A stretch of DNA of 34,629 nucleotides from Paracoccaceae bacterium (lineage in GTDB: Bacteria; Pseudomonadota; Alphaproteobacteria; Rhizobiales; Stappiaceae): assembly GCA_002709505.1 (NCBI GenBank), contig PARB01000088.1:1-34629 (forward strand). Reading direction: 5' to 3'. Both the position numbers and the translations under genes were made by a program. A model generated the notes under the pieces. The model was not told where the DNA came from. It ran no database searches and was given only the letters and a program-made list of their open reading frames with translations. Below, one piece after another: positions 33,372 through 34,629 of this stretch; the stretch's first letter is position 1, and every line of letters starts with the position of its first letter.

Positions 33372-34629
33372 TCAAGCTATTGATGTATGAACAATTTCGC
33401 GGGTTTCCCGGAAGCGGATATCCGGGTTTTTCTCCGAAACGTAAGACACTTCCCAGGCATTCTTGAACAGAAAAACCGGCCGGTCATCGCGATCCATGGC
33501 GATACTTGACGGGTTTGTTTCGATGAACTTGCGCAGAATCGAATCGTCATCGCACTCAACCCATCGCGCGGTGTTGTATTGAACCGCGTCGAAACCGATC
33601 TCGGTCGCATATTCGGTGCGCAGCCGTTCCACCACGACATCGAGCTGCAGCACGCCGACCACGCCAACGATCCAGTTGGAGCCGATCTGCGGCCTGAAAA
33701 TCTGCACCAGCCCCTCTTCTGCGAGGTCCTGAAGGCCCTGGCGCATCTGCTTGACGCGCATGGTGTCGGACAGGCGCACGCGGCGCAGGACTTCCGGCGC
33801 GAAGGCCGGCAGGCCGGTGACATGGATCTCCTCGCCCTCGCTCAGCGTGTCGCCGACGCGCAACTGGCCGTGGTTCGGCACGCCGATGACATCGCCGGGA
33901 TAGGCCGTTTCGGCGAGCTCGCGCTCCTCGGCAAAGAAGAAGATCGGTGCCGACACGGCGATTGTCTTGCCGGCGCGCACATGCTTGAGCTTCATGCCGC
34001 GCTTGAAGGTGCCGGAGCACAGGCGCACGAAGGCGATCCGGTCGCGGTGCTTGGGGTCCATGTTGGCCTGCACCTTGAAGACGAAGCCCGTGACCTTGTC
34101 TTCCTCGGGACGAATGATCCGGGTCGTTGCCGGCTGGGCATGCGGCGCGGGACCGAACTCGGCAATAAAGCGGATGATCTCCTCGACGCCGTAGTCGCGC
34201 AGCGCCGAGCCGAAGAAGACCGGCGTCATATGCCCTTCCAGAAACGCCTCGCGGTCGAACGCGGGATAGGCTTCCGCGCCCAGCTCGACGTTTTCCTCAA
34301 GTTCGTCCAACACCTTCTCGAAGACGGTGTCGACCAGCTTGGGATCCGTCGGCCCCTCGACTTCGACCACGGTGTCGCAGCGCTGGCCACGACCCTCGCC
34401 CGACGTCATGAACCGCTTGGCCTTCCAGTCGTAGATGCCGAAGAAATCCGACCCCATACCCACCGGCCAGGTCATCGGCGTCACGTCGAGGGCAAGCGCC
34501 TCCTGGATCTCGTCGAGCGCCTCCAGCGGATGGCGGCCCTCGCGGTCGACCTTGTTGATGAAGGTGATGATCGGAATGTCGCGCAGGCGGCAGACCTCGA
34601 AGAGCTTGCGCGTCTGGGTCTCGATGCCC
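33372..34629 (-). CDS. prfC: Peptide chain release factor 3 (5' end outside the window)
   Basis: 418 C-terminal residues are visible; the frame stays open to the right edge, so about 110 N-terminal residues with the P-loop are missing. The GTPase motif NKVD (34558-34547) is present, then the RF3-specific segments PMTWPVGMGSDFFGIYDWK and GSALRDYGVEEIIRFI, domain 2 (GFVFKVQANMDPKHRDRIAFVR) and the C-terminal domain (IVGVVGVLQLDVVVERLRTEY). RF3 is the GTPase that recycles RF1/RF2 from the ribosome after termination. Clear leftward gene, followed by a strong terminator. Confidence 0.96.
   Translation of the reverse strand, partial: GIETQTRKLFEVCRLRDIPIITFINKVDREGRHPLEALDEIQEALALDVTPMTWPVGMGSDFFGIYDWKAKRFMTSGEGRGQRCDTVVEVEGPTDPKLVDTVFEKVLDELEENVELGAEAYPAFDREAFLEGHMTPVFFGSALRDYGVEEIIRFIAEFGPAPHAQPATTRIIRPEEDKVTGFVFKVQANMDPKHRDRIAFVRLCSGTFKRGMKLKHVRAGKTIAVSAPIFFFAEERELAETAYPGDVIGVPNHGQLRVGDTLSEGEEIHVTGLPAFAPEVLRRVRLSDTMRVKQMRQGLQDLAEEGLVQIFRPQIGSNWIVGVVGVLQLDVVVERLRTEYATEIGFDAVQYNTARWVECDDDSILRKFIETNPSSIAMDRDDRPVFLFKNAWEVSYVSEKNPDIRFRETREIVHTSIA

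Noticed and set aside
1-34629. Search for tRNA, rRNA, CRISPR arrays, insertion sequences, phage or toxin-antitoxin genes
   Set aside because: No cloverleaf-like segments, regularly spaced repeats, transposase motifs or terminal repeats were seen by reading; composition is uniform across the window.

Overview
The window is about 34.6 kb of GC-rich DNA with densely packed genes and frequent 4-bp ATGA overlaps. It looks like the chromosome of an alphaproteobacterium that is, or descends from, an anoxygenic phototroph, most likely in the Hyphomicrobiales. The evidence is a bchP-type geranylgeranyl reductase at the left edge, a tspO gene close by, and the general gene style (FCD-type GntR regulators, TRAP transporter, NsrR with truncated globin, DIPP-like Nudix). 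The species assignment is inference. No insertion sequence, phage gene, tRNA, rRNA or CRISPR array was seen.

Layout. (1) 1-4.1 kb: the apparent edge of a photosynthesis gene cluster, with the tail of an unknown gene, bchP, a small membrane protein, two adjacent coiled-coil paralogues (one exported, one cytosolic), tspO and an unassigned multi-TM protein. (2) 4.1-6.7 kb: a cytochrome P450 gene whose upstream region carries an inverted repeat and a TGT-N12-ACA (PpsR/CrtJ-type) match, convergent with an ATP-grasp gene broken by a clean 7-bp tandem duplication. (3) 6.8-11.7 kb: a small exported four-cysteine protein, a HerA/DUF87-like ATPase, a soluble globin-MCP-CZB-PilZ sensor and an exported rhodanese-like protein preceded by a perfect 14-bp inverted repeat. 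(4) 11.7-18.5 kb: a complete malonate uptake and catabolism locus (TRAP transporter, malonyl-CoA decarboxylase, malonyl-CoA synthetase) with a divergent GntR/FCD regulator and a TTGTATACAA operator between them. (5) 18.5-25.8 kb: an L,D-transpeptidase lipoprotein and an oligopeptide-type ABC transporter with a divergent FadR-type regulator. (6) 25.9-31 kb: an ABC-F ATPase, then a leftward NO-response operon (nsrR, group III truncated globin and two tiny membrane proteins, all joined by ATGA overlaps) with two dyad operators upstream, then a DUF2157/GDYXXLXY pair. (7) 31-34.6 kb: a PiT phosphate transporter, a Nudix hydrolase and the C-terminal part of release factor 3, which ends at a textbook terminator.

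How the genes work together. Malonate would enter by the TRAP system, be activated by MatB and be decarboxylated by MatA to acetyl-CoA, with the GntR protein as the switch. The NsrR operon would sense NO through a [Fe-S] cluster and detoxify it with the globin. The globin-coupled chemoreceptor would link O2 or another gas to the chemotaxis machinery, and its PilZ-like tail suggests c-di-GMP input. The least explained parts are the two micro-membrane proteins in the NO operon, the P450/ATP-grasp pair and the coiled-coil paralogues.
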